Assembly (NCBI RefSeq): GCF_018139145.2
Contig: NC_059471.1
Span: forward strand, 80,994,520-81,058,519
Length of the DNA: 64,000 bases
DNA from: Gymnogyps californianus
Lineage: Eukaryota; Chordata; Aves; Accipitriformes; Cathartidae
Reading direction: 5' to 3'
Below are positions 35,701 through 49,440 of the stretch, piece by piece (position 1 is the stretch's first letter; every line of letters starts with the position of its first letter). The position numbers and the translations under genes are program-made. Below the pieces are notes generated by a model. The model was not told the DNA's origin. It did not search any database and was given only the letters and a program-made list of their open reading frames with translations.

Positions 35701-38700
35701 TGCGCTGAGAGTCACAATTAGTGTCGTTCAGTCTTAGAATTCAAATACTTCTATTGCAAAGCATCAGAAAGATGAAGGCAACAAAATAGTTAGTACCACT
35801 GCCATTTTTGAAAGTTTGCTTCAAGTTCATATGTGTTTTCAGACTTTTCGCGTCTACTTCCTTTTTGTTGTATTTTGATTATCAACTGTGTCAACTCATA
35901 ATTTTGTTTTGAACTAATGCTATTTGTGGAATGGGAAGGAAACAAAGTGATTGTTGATTGTTATTTTAATATTCCCTCTGAAAACATTATGATGACTGGA
36001 CAGATTTAAATCACATACTTTATTTGACTGTGATGCAGACTGTTAATGTAAAACAAAATGTAACCTATAGGGTACAGAAGTGTATTTTTGGAAGTGGTTC
36101 TTTGAAAATGTTTAAAAGGGAGCGGAACTACTGAAATACTAATTTGGTTATGATTTTATAAATTGGCTTTCTAGGCTGTCAGTGCCAAGCTCGCAAGAGA
36201 TGGAGATGGTTGTAAAGGAAAACAAAAATTGAATGAGTATGGATCTGGAAAATATGCTCTCCCACGAGAGCAAAAGAGCTGAGTTTATTCACTTGAGGAG
36301 GTGTTTAAGAAGTGCTTTGAGTACTGTTCATAAAAAGAGATGATACTGGAGACTTCAGAGCTCTTTTGTTTAGTAGATTTATAATCATATCTGATAGTCA
36401 GAAGTTAAAACCAGAAATATGATATGTTTTTAATAGTAAGAGATATTAAATGTCGGAGTAGTTTTTCCACTCCTTTAGGTCTCTAGATGAAATTATCTAA
36501 TTCTTTTTTTTTTTTTGCCTGATTTGTCAGCTATCGCTTGAAGTCCCATTGTCTATGACCATCTATTTTTACTGCCTCCATTGCATAATATATCATTTGA
36601 CCTATATGTAATATATATAGCTAAATATATCTCATAAGGATTGGTAGAGAAGCCATCCTTTCATTAGAAAGTGAAGAGCTTCTCTATCTGGTTGTTTCTC
36701 TTAACACAGTAAGGAAGAAATCCAATTTATCCCCGTAACTTGAGGCATCTGGGTCACTGCAGTTGCATCATTTGATTACCTCAAGTTAGCAGTAAATACA
36801 GTGGACTTGATAGAATTTATATTAAAAGCAGTGCATATAAAGTAGTACTTGAAATCCAGATGTTTTGAATTTTCTGTGCAAATGTCAAGCCTGGATGCAG
36901 CCACAGTGTGGATGGGAAGGCTATGCAGCTGTGCGACTGCTCTCCTGGCATGTGACTGGGAATACATGCTGCAGCACATGGTGTTGAGAAAGAGCTGCGG
37001 TGCCCTAAGCCTCCCTGGGCAATCTGCACGTATTTGTATTTTAGTTCTTGTTCAGAATAGTTCAGTAATATTTTTAAAAGCGTGCTGTAGCTGACATTAG
37101 TTTTGGAAGTTTCACACACATAAATGCCATGATAAATCTACTTCTCTGCCTTTCAGGAGGGAGATACATTCATATTTTTTTTCATCCTTGCTGTAGGTCT
37201 TCAAACAGGCAGGTATTTAACTTTATATTGTGAGCGAATCCCGTGAAAATGTTTATGATTGTAGGCACAAGTGTCCTAGAATTAATGTTGGTTGGTATTA
37301 GGTATGTCTTTCAAGCTGAGTCTTTCATTTGATTGATAGATTCTGATAACTTGTAAATGTTAATCAGCTGACTCATGGTAAATAATTTTAAATTATTGCT
37401 TCCCTCCCCCCCACCCCCTTGATCTCAGCTCTCTGACTTAAATGTTTTTAAAAAAGTAGCTTTTAATTTCTTGTCAGATTTATGTTGCTTGGGAAAAAGC
37501 AATGCTTGTATGAAGTGAGCATTCACGTTTTCTTGTAATTGAGCGTTGTTAAAAATGAGTGCTACATCTCCAGTCATTGAGGATTATAAATGTTTTTAGT
37601 AGTTTTTCAGTGTCTCAGAAAGTAGAGGTGGGAGGCATCCACTGTTTCTTCCTAAAGGTGAAACATTTTCCTTATAGTCCAACAGTAGTGAATTATGGTT
37701 TATTTAATTGTTTTTTACTGGTTAAAATACATATACTTTGAAAATTTAGCCTAGGTAGCATAAAACTGGAAGACCTAATGCATGTGTGCTAAAGCGTCAA
37801 AACAGCTATTGAGCCACGGTAACCTCATTAACAAAAAAACGCTGTTAAGCTTCTTAACGTTTTGTTCAAGGTGAAGGTTTTTTTGTGTGCGTGTGTAGTT
37901 TTTACCTCTAAATGGAAGTATTTTCAGCAATTAGATAAGGAATGCAGACACCTGCTTTATTGTATTTGTGTGCACGCTAGAAAGGACTAAATTAGCACTA
38001 GTGACTTCAGTGTGTTACAACAATGCGATGGCAGATGTTATGAGGGCTTTTTCCTGAACGGTTCTGTGAGATGGTATTGACCGCTTCACATATGAGTTGG
38101 ATCTTATAAACTGGGAAACCATGATCTGTTGAATGTTGTCAGTGCTCAAAAACTGTCAGAGAAGGTACTTCCCTATTTCTTGTATGTATAAATCAAAGTA
38201 TATCTGAGTCAGTATAGGCATAATGGTTGTATTTATTGTCATTAAACAGCACTAAACATTGCTAAAAGAAAATTGGGTATTTGCATTAACATATCTTCTA
38301 AAGGGTGTGAGGGGGAAGTGTCTGCTTTTCAGGATCTATAATCTGCACATGTGAGAATGCCAGATTTGAAATGTTGCAAGGCTAGGGCTGGGTTTTAAGT
38401 TCTATTATCTGCAGAAAAAATTCCTATTTAGGCTTGGATTCTAGTGATAAGTTTAGTTTGAGAGATAACAACTTAGTGTTTTTAGTGAATGTAAATATAG
38501 TGACAGCAGTGTGCAAACATAAGAACAAATGACTTGTAGGCAATAAAAAAAAAATTAGAAACTTATCTATAGCGAAGTCCTGTTAACAAGCTTCATGGAG
38601 GTGCCTGTTAAATGTGATGTTGGTTTCTAATTTTGTGTTGTTTACTGGAAGGTAGAGCTTTGTAAAGTTGTATGTGAGGCCGAACAGAAGTATTTAGTTG

Positions 38701-41700
38701 ATATTTTGGTGAAACAAAGTAAAACTAATACTTTTTCTGCCTACAGTTAAAAATAGAACTTCCTGAATATCTTATCTGCTGCAGATGTGACAGTTCACAT
38801 TCACCAGCAAAGCCAGCCAGTATCACAGCTTTTAAGTAATCTTCAACTTGTTTCTGGTTGAAAGAAGCTAGCTAAAGAAAACATGCTCTAGGTACTTTTC
38901 CTACCTCTCTGCCTGCCGTGGCAGAGCAGCATGCATGCTCAGCAAGGTTTCGCAATACAGCACCCTTGAGCTACTGGTTAGCTGCTGCCAAAAGCAGCAG
39001 TGTCCTCCCTGCCGGCCACATGGTCTCGCCCCTCTTTTGCACTGGTACTGCTGCTTATCCGACCTTACAGTAAGACAAATTAGCAAAGAAAAACCCTATC
39101 CAGTATTTCATTTGTCTCTTTTTGGGGAGGGTAGTTTTCAGCCAGTTTAGTTCCCTAAGCTGACTTAACCTTCAGGGCAGATGGATATTTAAGTGGCTTA
39201 TGTCAATTAAGTTTAATTCAATAAGAAATTGGCTTAGGCAAGAGTGATGAGTCAGTTTAAAACCTTCTTTGAGTAAATCCTCTTTGTGAATGGCAGTCCT
39301 GACTACTGATTTTTAAAATACCTCCATAGTAAAACAACGCATCTCTAAACAAGCTTCAAGTTACGTTCAAAAGGAAGGATTCATTTTTCAGACGTAAGAT
39401 GGATGTATAAAAGCCAACAGAAGTCAACTAAATAGGTGTCAGAGTCAGTTTTTCAGTCGAGTAGCAGCGTTGAAGTGGCTATTAAGAAGTGAGAGGGCTA
39501 CAAGCAGCAGAACCGGTGTGGGGACTGAGTTTGGGGTATCAGCAGCAGCTTGGAAACACTCATGAAAGATTTGGTGAAGTCAGTGGTGAGCGTTGCCATC
39601 GCTGGTAGGGAGCAAAGCTGGTGCATGAGAGAATTGGATCTAGGACCAGACAAGTGTCTGGGGAGGATATCAGCAGTGCGGTACCTTGGAGGTGTGTGTG
39701 AGAGGGAACTGAGTATAAGATCAGCTAGATGTGGGGAGGATCTTGACAGCGGAGCACCTCCAAGAAGGATCTCAGTTGGGTGTAGAAGCGTAGGGTGTAA
39801 CTGGGGAAGGGTGGAGTGTGAAAAGGCATGTTGAGGTAATAACAAAAACCACAGGGCAGCTATTGGGGGGACTTGGAAGGTGGCTTTGTCACCAGTGTTT
39901 GGAGCTATAACTCATCAAAAGATTGTGACGGCGCAACTGGGGAGTTTTTTAAGGGACCTAAATGGGTCAAGGTTGAAATTGCCAGGTTGTAGAGGAGGAA
40001 ATTGTAATATTTGAATTAGATGAACAAGATTTTTGTCTGCTTATGGAGAGAAGCGGGGACTTTGATGATGTGTTTTTGCCTTGCTACCAATCCCAAGCCT
40101 ATTTCATGGAGATAAATCCCTCAGTTCTTAACTAGTCATTAATGGCAAGGGAACAGGGATGTAGGCTTTGTTCTGCCATGCTACAAGGGTCTTGATTGTT
40201 TCTTGATTCTGTTCCAGATAGGAAAATTAATTTGGGCTTAGTACAATTAGGGTGTGCTAAAAGCATGGCGAGACATGATCTGTCACTTTTAATGGCCCAT
40301 TGAATCATTTGAGTCAGCCATTTAATACAGCTAGCCTCCTAGTGAGGCTTGCTCTAGGTATACGTTGCATGATCGAATAAGCTGGAGTATTTCTCAGTTT
40401 GTTTCTCTGCCTGTCTTTCTGTGGGTGTTTGCTAGAGTAGGAAAGGCTCTTGCATCCAGTGATGAGCTTGGTGGTCTCCCCGTGGTTTGCAGGATGGAGG
40501 CGATTCTGTGCTGCACTGTTAGCCCTTCTGGCTGAAGGAGCTGATCTCCATCAAGGGCTGAATTAGTAAATATCAAAAACTGAAGTGACTAGTTTTTTTA
40601 TTTTTGTCTTCAAAGACTTTTCTATTTCAGTACATTTAATTGGCAATGGGACAAAAATAAAGTACAGTGATATCAACACCCTTGAACCAGCAACGGAGAA
40701 TCAAAGGCTATCTTTCATAGCTTTCTGAAAGAGTTATTTTCAAGATGAAATATCTATGGAGAATCTTGTTAAAACTATTTTGATTTATATTGTACTTAGG
40801 CTGAAGCTCTTTCACACACACGGTGATTAGGGTTCTTTATGGCATAATGCAAAGTTTGGTATCAAAGCTGAAAATGCATAATATTTCAAAATTGATTTAT
40901 TTAATCTTGGCTTACAGTTTAAACAGCTAAAAATAAGACTTTTAAAAAACCTTGATACACAACGCATTATTAGAAAGAGTGGCTTATCCATGTTTGGGAA
41001 AGCAGCTGAAGTACTGCATAATTATCTAATTCTATAGCATAAACAAATTGTGACATGCTCCTCAAAGGAGGATACAGTCCAAAGTTACTTGACTTGACAG
41101 CAATTCTGCACATGCTTAAAAGGGAATTTCAGAATAAAAGATAAACTACCATTGGGGGTTTTTTTGGCAATGTAGGGATAATTAGTAAATGGAGAAAGTA
41201 TTGCATGTGTTCAGAAATTACTGTTTAAACACTTGTGTGTCTTCTGCTTCCCCCAGATTACATCTTTTGGATAAGACTAAGACTCACAGTATGAAAGATA
41301 TGATATGGCACATAGGTAAAAATCCCTGAACCCCAAACTTCAGAATAATTTAACCACAAAACCCAAGAAAATTTGATTTAATGACCATCATGGCTGTTGG
41401 ATCATAGATCAATTTTAGTAGTATCTAAATAGTCTCTAACATTGTAATTGATGACTAACACAAATTAATGATAATCATCAGGTTATGAGCTAGAGAAGGC
41501 GTAACTGACCTCTCCTTTATATAACTTTAAAAAATAATTGGAAATGCATGTGAAGACTGGAAATGCAATGGATAATTTGTCAAAATTCAGTTAAAGAACG
41601 TGTATATTCATATTGCATATTCATATGCATATTTTTAACTGTATGCAGTGTATTGGGTGATGATACTTTAAAAAAAAAGTGTACACTACTTTGTGTTGGT

Positions 41701-44700
41701 TTGAGTTGTCTTATCTTTGCTTTTCTGCCAGCTCATAGTTTATTCAAGGAAAAACCTAGCAGTACTCTTGTGGTTATGGGTGTACTGAGATTTGTGATAA
41801 ATAGGCACCATGTGCTCAAGACTCTGCACGGGCATTTGAATTCCACTTCTGTGTTTAATGTAGCTGCTCAGTTGGGCCAATTAAATTGTAGAATTATTTG
41901 TTTAGAAAAATGTTTACTAGTACCAGCTTGCAGAACAGATGGTTAAAAATGCTATCCTTTGAAATGATGGTCTAATTTCTCATGTGTCTTGAGATTCCTC
42001 TGAGTAATCAAATACAGTCCTTCCCTAAAGACACCTATGCATGTGAGCTTCCATTTTCTTCATTTGATAATGCTTCAGACAGTGAATTCTTCTTTTACAA
42101 GTACTTTGATAATCCATTGTAGCCTACTTCTTAATTGGAGTTTAATTTTGATGCTTCTATCTTGTCTGTATGGCAAAAGACATACTTCTGACTAAATCTT
42201 CATGTTTCACAGAGGTTTTTAAAAAATTATTTTCCTCAAAAAGAATGCAAAAGCGTTTTAGTTAACAATGGTCAGGTATTTTTGGCTCATCTTTATTTTG
42301 CATCTGGACTGGTTAGCCATAAATTTGTGTTGGCTGTAGGGGAACTTTGGGTGTAAATCTCATGTCATCAAGAGGAAGAACTGTTGTGAAAACTTCTTTT
42401 TGATTTCACTCAGTTCTCAGCCCTTGGAAACTGCAGCTTAATACAGACATGGTCCAGTATTTTAATGTACTTGTTTATAGCCAGGACTTCAGCAAGAAGC
42501 GACTCTCCAGTTACCTGTATTAATCAAAAGCAGCTACAACATACTTATATAGCAGTCCAAGAAATAACAAATTTCTTAAGCCTTTTGCCTTAGTCAAGGG
42601 GAGCATGCACAGAGACAGAATGAGAGATCCTAGGACTTGGCCTGATCCTTCCTTTCACGTTGTTTGTATTTAATAGTTCTCTGCACTTTGAGAGTCTTGT
42701 GTACTGATTCAGCTAAACAACTCCTTGATTTCTCATAACACCATGTAATGCACTGAATTTAAGAAGCATTTTCTTTGATCTTAATGAATGGCTAGTTTCA
42801 GCTAAGTCCCTTTGAATTGATCTGCAGTGTGGAGCATGATTGCCATTCTTGAAGTGTGTTTGCTAAGTGCCTTCTGTTCAGGAAGATGATGATGTTGAGG
42901 GAAAAAATTAACTGCTGAACCCTGCATACTTGTCTTAAGCAGTGTTAAAGTGGTAGGTTGGGAATTTTTTTGTTTTGTATGGGTTGTTTTGGGGGTTTTT
43001 TTTGAATAGGGTATAGCTACAAACTTTTTTTCCAAGAAATTGTGAAATAAACCCTTTAATTTTTGCTTTTAAAAAAATCTTTCCCTTTAGCCTGTTTTTG
43101 GAGTAAAATGTCAAGATGTTTATGATCGGGCTGACTCTTGGATTCTGATTGATTGATGGTACTATGAAGATACTATGTTTCCAGTTCCAGGAATTATTTT
43201 CTTATTGTAAAATAAGCTGCTTTGCAAATTCCTGGTTATCTTTTTTTAGTAGCTTTTTGTATGTGCTTATATGAAGTTTTGGAGAAGTGTTACAAATTTC
43301 TTCAGTTAAACGTGATAGAAGGCTTTCAGAGCAAAAAGCCCTTTTAGTCCATGAGCAGATATCCAGACCCAAATATGTAGGAAGGAGTATGTGAATGTTT
43401 TGTGCAATGTCATTTAATCATCTGAAATTTCAGGCAACTTACCGTCTACAATATTTCTTACAGCTATAGCCTCAATGCTTCTGTTGGTAAACATTATTCT
43501 GACTTTACAATCTGGAAAGCTGGAGTTGAGAAATGTTTGTGGGAAATGATCTGTGCAAGATTTGCTGAGCCAAGATCAGTTTTGTTGGGTTTTTTTTTTG
43601 TTTGTTTGTTTTTTTAAAAGAAAAAGCACAGTAGTGTTTCCTATCATTGGCTGTGAATGTCACTCAGAACCTCCTAATTTTTTTGTACTGAATCTGTTCT
43701 TAGGCATTCAAGGGCATCTTAGGGAATTATCAACTACCTTCATTTTTGATACATTTTCAGAAACAGCTTGTGGGAATTTTGCCACAAATTTTGATATCCC
43801 AACTTTTTCTCTTATAGGAGTGTGTCATGTGCTTAGGAAAAAAAGTCTTACGTTTTCCCAGAAGGACATCTAAAAAAACCTGAACATTTCATTGATCTTA
43901 GATGTAAACCTGTTTTCATGCTAAGCCAGGTTATAGGATGTCTTTCTATAACTTAATAAAAGGCAAAACACCAGATGGTTCATATGGATGAAGACATATA
44001 TATATATTTGTATATTTTTTAAACAAATGTTCATAAAATTTGTGAGAATATTCTGGAAATCTGACAGACTAGATAAAGGTCCAGTGATTATGGAAAATAG
44101 TCCATTTTTGTAAACTTCTCCCTTCCACTGAAATATCAAGTACCTTGTACGTAAAGCTTGTTACAGGTACAGAGTGAATTCTCTTGTACCCGAGTATGCT
44201 GTAATGCAGTGTTAGGTAAATTACTTCTGGGAGTAATCTTGTAGATCTGTCCGTGCCTGTTCAGGGCTTCTGTTTGGTAATAGCGATGGATGTAGCTGAT
44301 CTTGTTCTCTGGACATCTGCTTGCTAGGAGAGAGCCACATCCTGTGTTCTGTTTCACAATATCTGCCAAACAACTCTAAGGTGATAAATATGCTTTCATT
44401 ACTATTGACCAGGACTCAATTTGGATCCTTGAGTTAAAAGACTTTCTCTGTTTCTCTGGTTTCTGATTTGTATGAAGCTTTTTGGCCATTACCCGATTCT
44501 TTTGGAAACAGTATCTGAAAGAGGATATTGATAATGTTTTTTCTTCTAACGCCTTACATGTAAGGGGTTCAGAATTTTTAAAAAGTTTTGTTGTTTTAAA
44601 ATACAGCTGCATCATTTTATCGTTAAAACTTACTGTAATAAATTTCTGGAGTATCTCCTTTGTGTAATTATGTATGGTATGCGAACATCTGGGGTTTTTG

Positions 44701-45419
44701 AAGTTTTGCACATATGACCGTTTGCCCACACTGTTCTTCAGATATTTGTTTTGGTCTTTCTAAAGTCAGTTGATAAAGAAAATCATGTTTATTTTTTTAC
44801 CTTAATCACAACCGTAAGTTTCTTTTCTTTACATTTAGAATCTATGGAACATTTATAAAAGGGTTTTCTGTCCTCTTTAAAAAATAAATTACCCTGTGTC
44901 CAAAACTCTGGTTCCATTAGGAACACCCCAAAACTATGGATAGTGTCCTGGCTGTGGAAGTTTTCTCCTCGCCCTCCAGTCCCATGAATAGTGTTCTTTA
45001 AAAAGCAAGTCTTTTGAGATCATATGTTCATTTTTCTGTCTTTGGCCTTTTATGTATGTGCTCTGAAGCTTATTTTTCAAAGTGGATGAAGATTTTAATA
45101 CTAATACCTGTATCCAGATATTTTTAGGGTATGTCTCCTGTAAAGGAAAAAAATGTTTTCCTGAGATGTTATACAGATTAATACTCTCTTAACGTAACGT
45201 TAGTACATTATGTTAAAAGTGAAATAGTTCCCCTTTACTGTGATTTCTGTCTGAAATTAGGAATACATAATTTTTTCCTCCCCATTAGTGAAGATGGTAA
45301 GATGTCCAGACTTTTACAAGAATAATCTCCGAATAGTTGTCAGAGCACTTTGCTTAAAGAATTTCTGAACGTTTTAAGGTACTATAGCTGGTAGAATTTA
45401 AAATACATGAGTTTTGGTG

Positions 45420-45612
45420 GGGTTTGGGTTTTGGGTTTTTTTGGGTTTGTTTTTTTTTTTTTTCCCCCCTTTAGGAGAGGGAAATCTGTGCTATGAATAG
45501 AATGCTAACACAGGAGATTTTCCTTGAGTCCACATTTTACTCATTTTAGATACTCTCTGTATGCTAGCAGGCACACTTTTAAAATGTTGGGCTTTTTTTT
45601 TTTTTTTTTTTT
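45420..45612 (+). repeat. T/G-rich low-complexity tracts and T20 run
   Basis: A gggtttgggttttttt...tttcccccc stretch at about 45420-45472, and a 20-base T run at 45593-45612 followed by gtgtgtgtgg. They are separated by about 120 bp of ordinary sequence. Such G/T tracts recur on the + strand of this intron (42960-43010, 43585-43615) and could be reverse-oriented A-rich tails, but no element body was recognised. Confidence 0.6.
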
Positions 45613-48600
45613 GTGTGTGTGGTAAAAATAGCTTGCAGCTTATTGAAAAACAAGGCAGACCTGTGCCTCAAAATCCAAATGAAACTGCTGCTTAGATGAG
45701 GCTCTAAAGAGGGCATTTATATGTTGTGGAATGAATGGCATGCCTGCGCTAACTCCCGCAGGCCGGATATTTCCAAGGTATCAGACAGAGCTGTATATAC
45801 TGCACTCTTCCCCCTTCAGATCCAAAGGTTTCTCCCTTGGCAAGGTCCGAAGGACCTCTGGCCCCGGTGGGGAGGATGGGGTGGGGAGTGGAGGGCGGTG
45901 GGCTGAAAGAAAAAATGAGCAAGGTGACTATATATGTGTTTAATTTTTTTTTTTTCCCCCCACCCAAACTGTCCTGTGATAGTTCGTAGGCTCCTTGTAC
46001 TTTGTGAGCTAGCGTTGTTTTTCTAATCATTGTTCTTTGAACAGTGTAGTTAGGAATTTCCTGTTCACGTTTTACTACAATGGTTTGTTTAAAATGATAG
46101 ACCGCAGTCCTTTTCCTGACCTAAAACTAGATTAGCCTTGAATGTGGAAAAGAAGTCGGACAAATAAAGAGGATAGACTGTATTTGCTTATGTCATGGAG
46201 AGAGGCCTTTTAACCACGGACTTAGTTATATCAAATGCCACAAGTCATGTTTCTTAAATATTTATTGAGACAAATAAACATAGTTATTGTATGAACTGGC
46301 ATGTCTCCAAATTTCTATCTCTTTGATTCTCATGGGTGGGTCGCTTTTAATCGGGAGAAATATTTTTAATCAAGAGTCCGATACCTACTGGATTACTGAA
46401 TCCAACGTTACCTCAGTTCTCCCCTCTCCGCCCCGCCCCTTGTTACATTTATAAAATGCAACAAAATAAACCTCAGCGAAGTTCAAGTTATAAAATGCGG
46501 CAACAAACTATCAGGAAATATTCAAATTGGGAATGAACCTGCCTTTTCTCATTACGGCTGGTGCCTGTGGTAAGGAAAAAGTAGCATAGTCTATGTATTG
46601 GCATATGTTTGCTTTCCAATTTGGGGAAAAAATCTCTCAAGCCCAGCAGTGTTAGATGCACAAGGAATTGCAGCATCCTTATTATACAATTTATGTTTAG
46701 TTAGGACAAGGTCCTTCTATAACACTGCTAATCTATGTAAATAGTGCACACCTGTATTGATGGAACAGTACGTGTAATAAGGCTATTGATTTTTATCTGG
46801 AAAGAGAGAAAATTTTAGTGTTAAAAACAATATAATACCTCCACTTTGAGGTTTTATTTTACAGAAAAATTACTGTAGCATAAATTGTATTGTGGCGTGG
46901 CACAAAAGTTCTGTCCAGTTTTGGAGGGATGGGGTATTGACCTGCCCGAGTTGGCTGCTGAGATCGTTACTGATGAGCGTCAAACTTGTGCATATACACT
47001 TTATACAATGCTCTCGGGTATTTTTAATGCAAGAATGTCTGTGAACATGTGCATGTGAAATTCTGATAAACCTGCTAAATTAATTTTTCAAGCTGGGAGA
47101 TGTCAGATTTGTAAGGTTGCAGAGTCTATAGCTGATATGACACACAGGCATGTCATTACAAGGGTGTTGCCAGTTAAAATACTCAGCTGTTATGGTATTT
47201 CCAGCTTAGCATCTAACTTTGTTCCACCCAGCAAATAGTCACATAAATAGGACTAGCTGTGGATTTTTAAAGGAAATATTTAATGTATTTTTAAAGAAAA
47301 TAACATTTGGAAGGGAAAATATTTGGGTAGCTTGCACGTGAATGTCTAGGGTAGGGCAGGGAGATGCCTTGCAGGGTACTGAGCTTGATGTGCTAAAGAA
47401 GCTTGCAGTAGATGTTATGTGGAAAATGTTACCATTTATAGAAATCAGGTATTTCCGTGAGTACCGGAACTAATGAAGTCTGGTTTCCTGTGGGCTTGTG
47501 TCTTACGGCTGATTGACTTCAGTGTCTGGGAAGGTGAAAGTTCTGCCGGATGCTTTTTGCCTTGCATTTGGGGTATTTGCATCCACTTGCTCCCGAGCAG
47601 GTTTTCTGATACCTGATTAGGTGTAAACATGGGCTTCTCACTTTCTACTAGGCCTCCTACTTTCATAAATTTTCATAGGTATTTGAATTATCTAGGAGGT
47701 TTCCCCAAAATTTGAAACTCATCAATGGAATAAAAACCAAATAGACTTAGGTCTATTAATTGTTATTAATAAAAATCACGTATCCATATTTTTATAGGAG
47801 ATGAGACTAAAAGCCCTTGATTTTTTTTTTTTATGCCCCTGTTGTCTGCTAGCTTCTAGTAGCCAGTTCATTGAAACAGAAGCCAATTCCTAAAAACCAA
47901 GTGATGTTTTTACCTAGTAAGTAATAGAAATACATTTTGAGGTTAGTGTGCCAGATTTTATGGTACAGGCTTGGACTATAATTGTTCTGTGGTGCATGTG
48001 CAATGGATGCACTATTCCCCCACAAATGAAACAAAGCATTAGACAGATTTAAGTTTCCAGTGTAGTTGTTAGGCTGCGTTGCCTGTGGTACGCTGCCTGA
48101 CTTTTAGGTTTGGTTTCCTGTATGTGTGAACAAACAGTGAAATCTTGAGCAGAGATCCAGAGTCCTGCAGAAGGTTTATCAGTGGGATACCTGCTATTTA
48201 ATGTACCTCCCGGAGCTGTTAGCAGTTGTTTTTTGTTCATAAGGATCAGAGATGTATTGTGTGAAATACTGTCAAGGGTAGTGGGTGCCATTGGTTTTGT
48301 TGTCAGCAAAGATTGTTCACTTTGGTTTTGACCTTTATTAAGCACAGATTTTTCTACCTGGAAAAGCTGGAGTTCAGTAAGCTTGGGTGTGAATAAACAG
48401 GGCCCTCAGTCTTCCATGTGAATGCTTTTCGTGTATCAATACGGGTGAGTAGTTTATTCCACTAGATGAAGTAAGTGAGGTGAATAAGGTGAGTAAGCAA
48501 TTTCATTATGAGACGCTCTCAGTTGTGTCTAAATGCTATGTTGCAAATTCGGCTCGTGCTTTGAGCTGGTCAGGAGCCAGGTGGCTGTGGTTAATTCATC

Positions 48601-49311
48601 ACCGAACCTGAGCTAACAAGCTCTGTGTAGGCTAGGTTATATTAGATGGAGCTCCGTGCCAGGCTGAAGTAGCTGGAAGCTGTACAGATGGGAGCCAGGG
48701 CAGAGCTGCTTTGGGTCTGCTGGAAACATCCTGTGTAGACAAACTCTAGAAGTGCTTGTGTGGAGTAATTAATTTACTATACGAATTTACAGTACCTTTA
48801 CTGTAATGTTACTTTCTTTACAGAGATCAGTTAACGTTCTTTTTGTGCAAGTTGTAGGTGCTAGTTGTTTCTCATAGGGTTGTATTTATAAAGCATACAT
48901 AAAAAGTGTATTATCGTATCACCAGTGTTAGTTAAATGGATTCATAGCGTTCTTACCTGTTGATTTGCAGTAGTATAGCATTTTGTATATGATAAAGTTA
49001 TCTTAAGCGAAGATCTTTGAAATAAAGCCATGACTTCAGGAAGATTTCTAATACAATCCAATCACAATAGCTACTAGTAAGGATAAGCTGAATCTTCAAA
49101 GTAGACAATTAAACTACTCTTTTAAAATACTTGACAGAAACAGAAAAGTGCCTTTAAGTTTTTCTTCCCAGTCTTCCAAAATCGTGCTTTAGAGTCATTG
49201 CCCTGTCTCCCAGCTGTATTACTGCAATGCCTTTTCTGACCTCCTCTTCTAGGTGTGAAATACCAGTCCTAAAATGTTGTTTGCCTATTTTAATCATGCC
49301 TCTCTAAAGCA

Positions 49312-49440
49312 AGAGAGAGTATGGTTCAGTGGTACTGGTTTGGGATTTGGGAGATTGGGGTTCAGTTCTCTGCTCTGCCACATGTATTTTTGTGTACTGT
49401 TATTTTTAAACTCCCTGTATCTGGTGTTCAGGTGGGTACT
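49312..49440 (+). repeat. MIR-like (core SINE) copy
   Basis: 'gagtatggttcagtggtact' then 'gggagattggggttcagtt' and 'ctctgctctgccac' followed by a degenerate 'tgtgtact...ctccctgtatctg' follows the tRNA-derived head and core of amniote MIR elements (..ggctcagtggttagagc..gggagtcaggagacctgggttc..cc.gctctgccactgac..). Clearly diverged, so old. It is not a tRNA gene, because the cloverleaf is broken. Confidence 0.65.

Larger units (their letters stand above)
31171..49311. other. Intron 1, proximal part
   Basis: Non-coding. 31320-31620, just past the island, is unusually rich in CpG and TAAT-type motifs for intron DNA and free of repeats, possibly a conserved regulatory element. A purine-rich stretch (33280-33540), T/G-rich low-complexity runs (42960-43010, 43585-43615, 45420-45470) and a T20 run (45593-45612) are present. 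Near 46449 and 46488 'ttataaaatgc' followed by (gg)caacaaa occurs twice. No coding exon is supported except the weak candidate at 32744. Confidence 0.5.

Noticed and set aside
39498..39845. 115-codon - strand frame nested with a 94-codon + strand frame
   Set aside because: Antisense pair in a G-rich stretch with no recognised domain; probably coincidental.
49312..49440. tRNA gene
   Set aside because: The tRNA-like box B (ggttcagttct) is part of a diverged MIR-type SINE. There is no intact cloverleaf or terminator.
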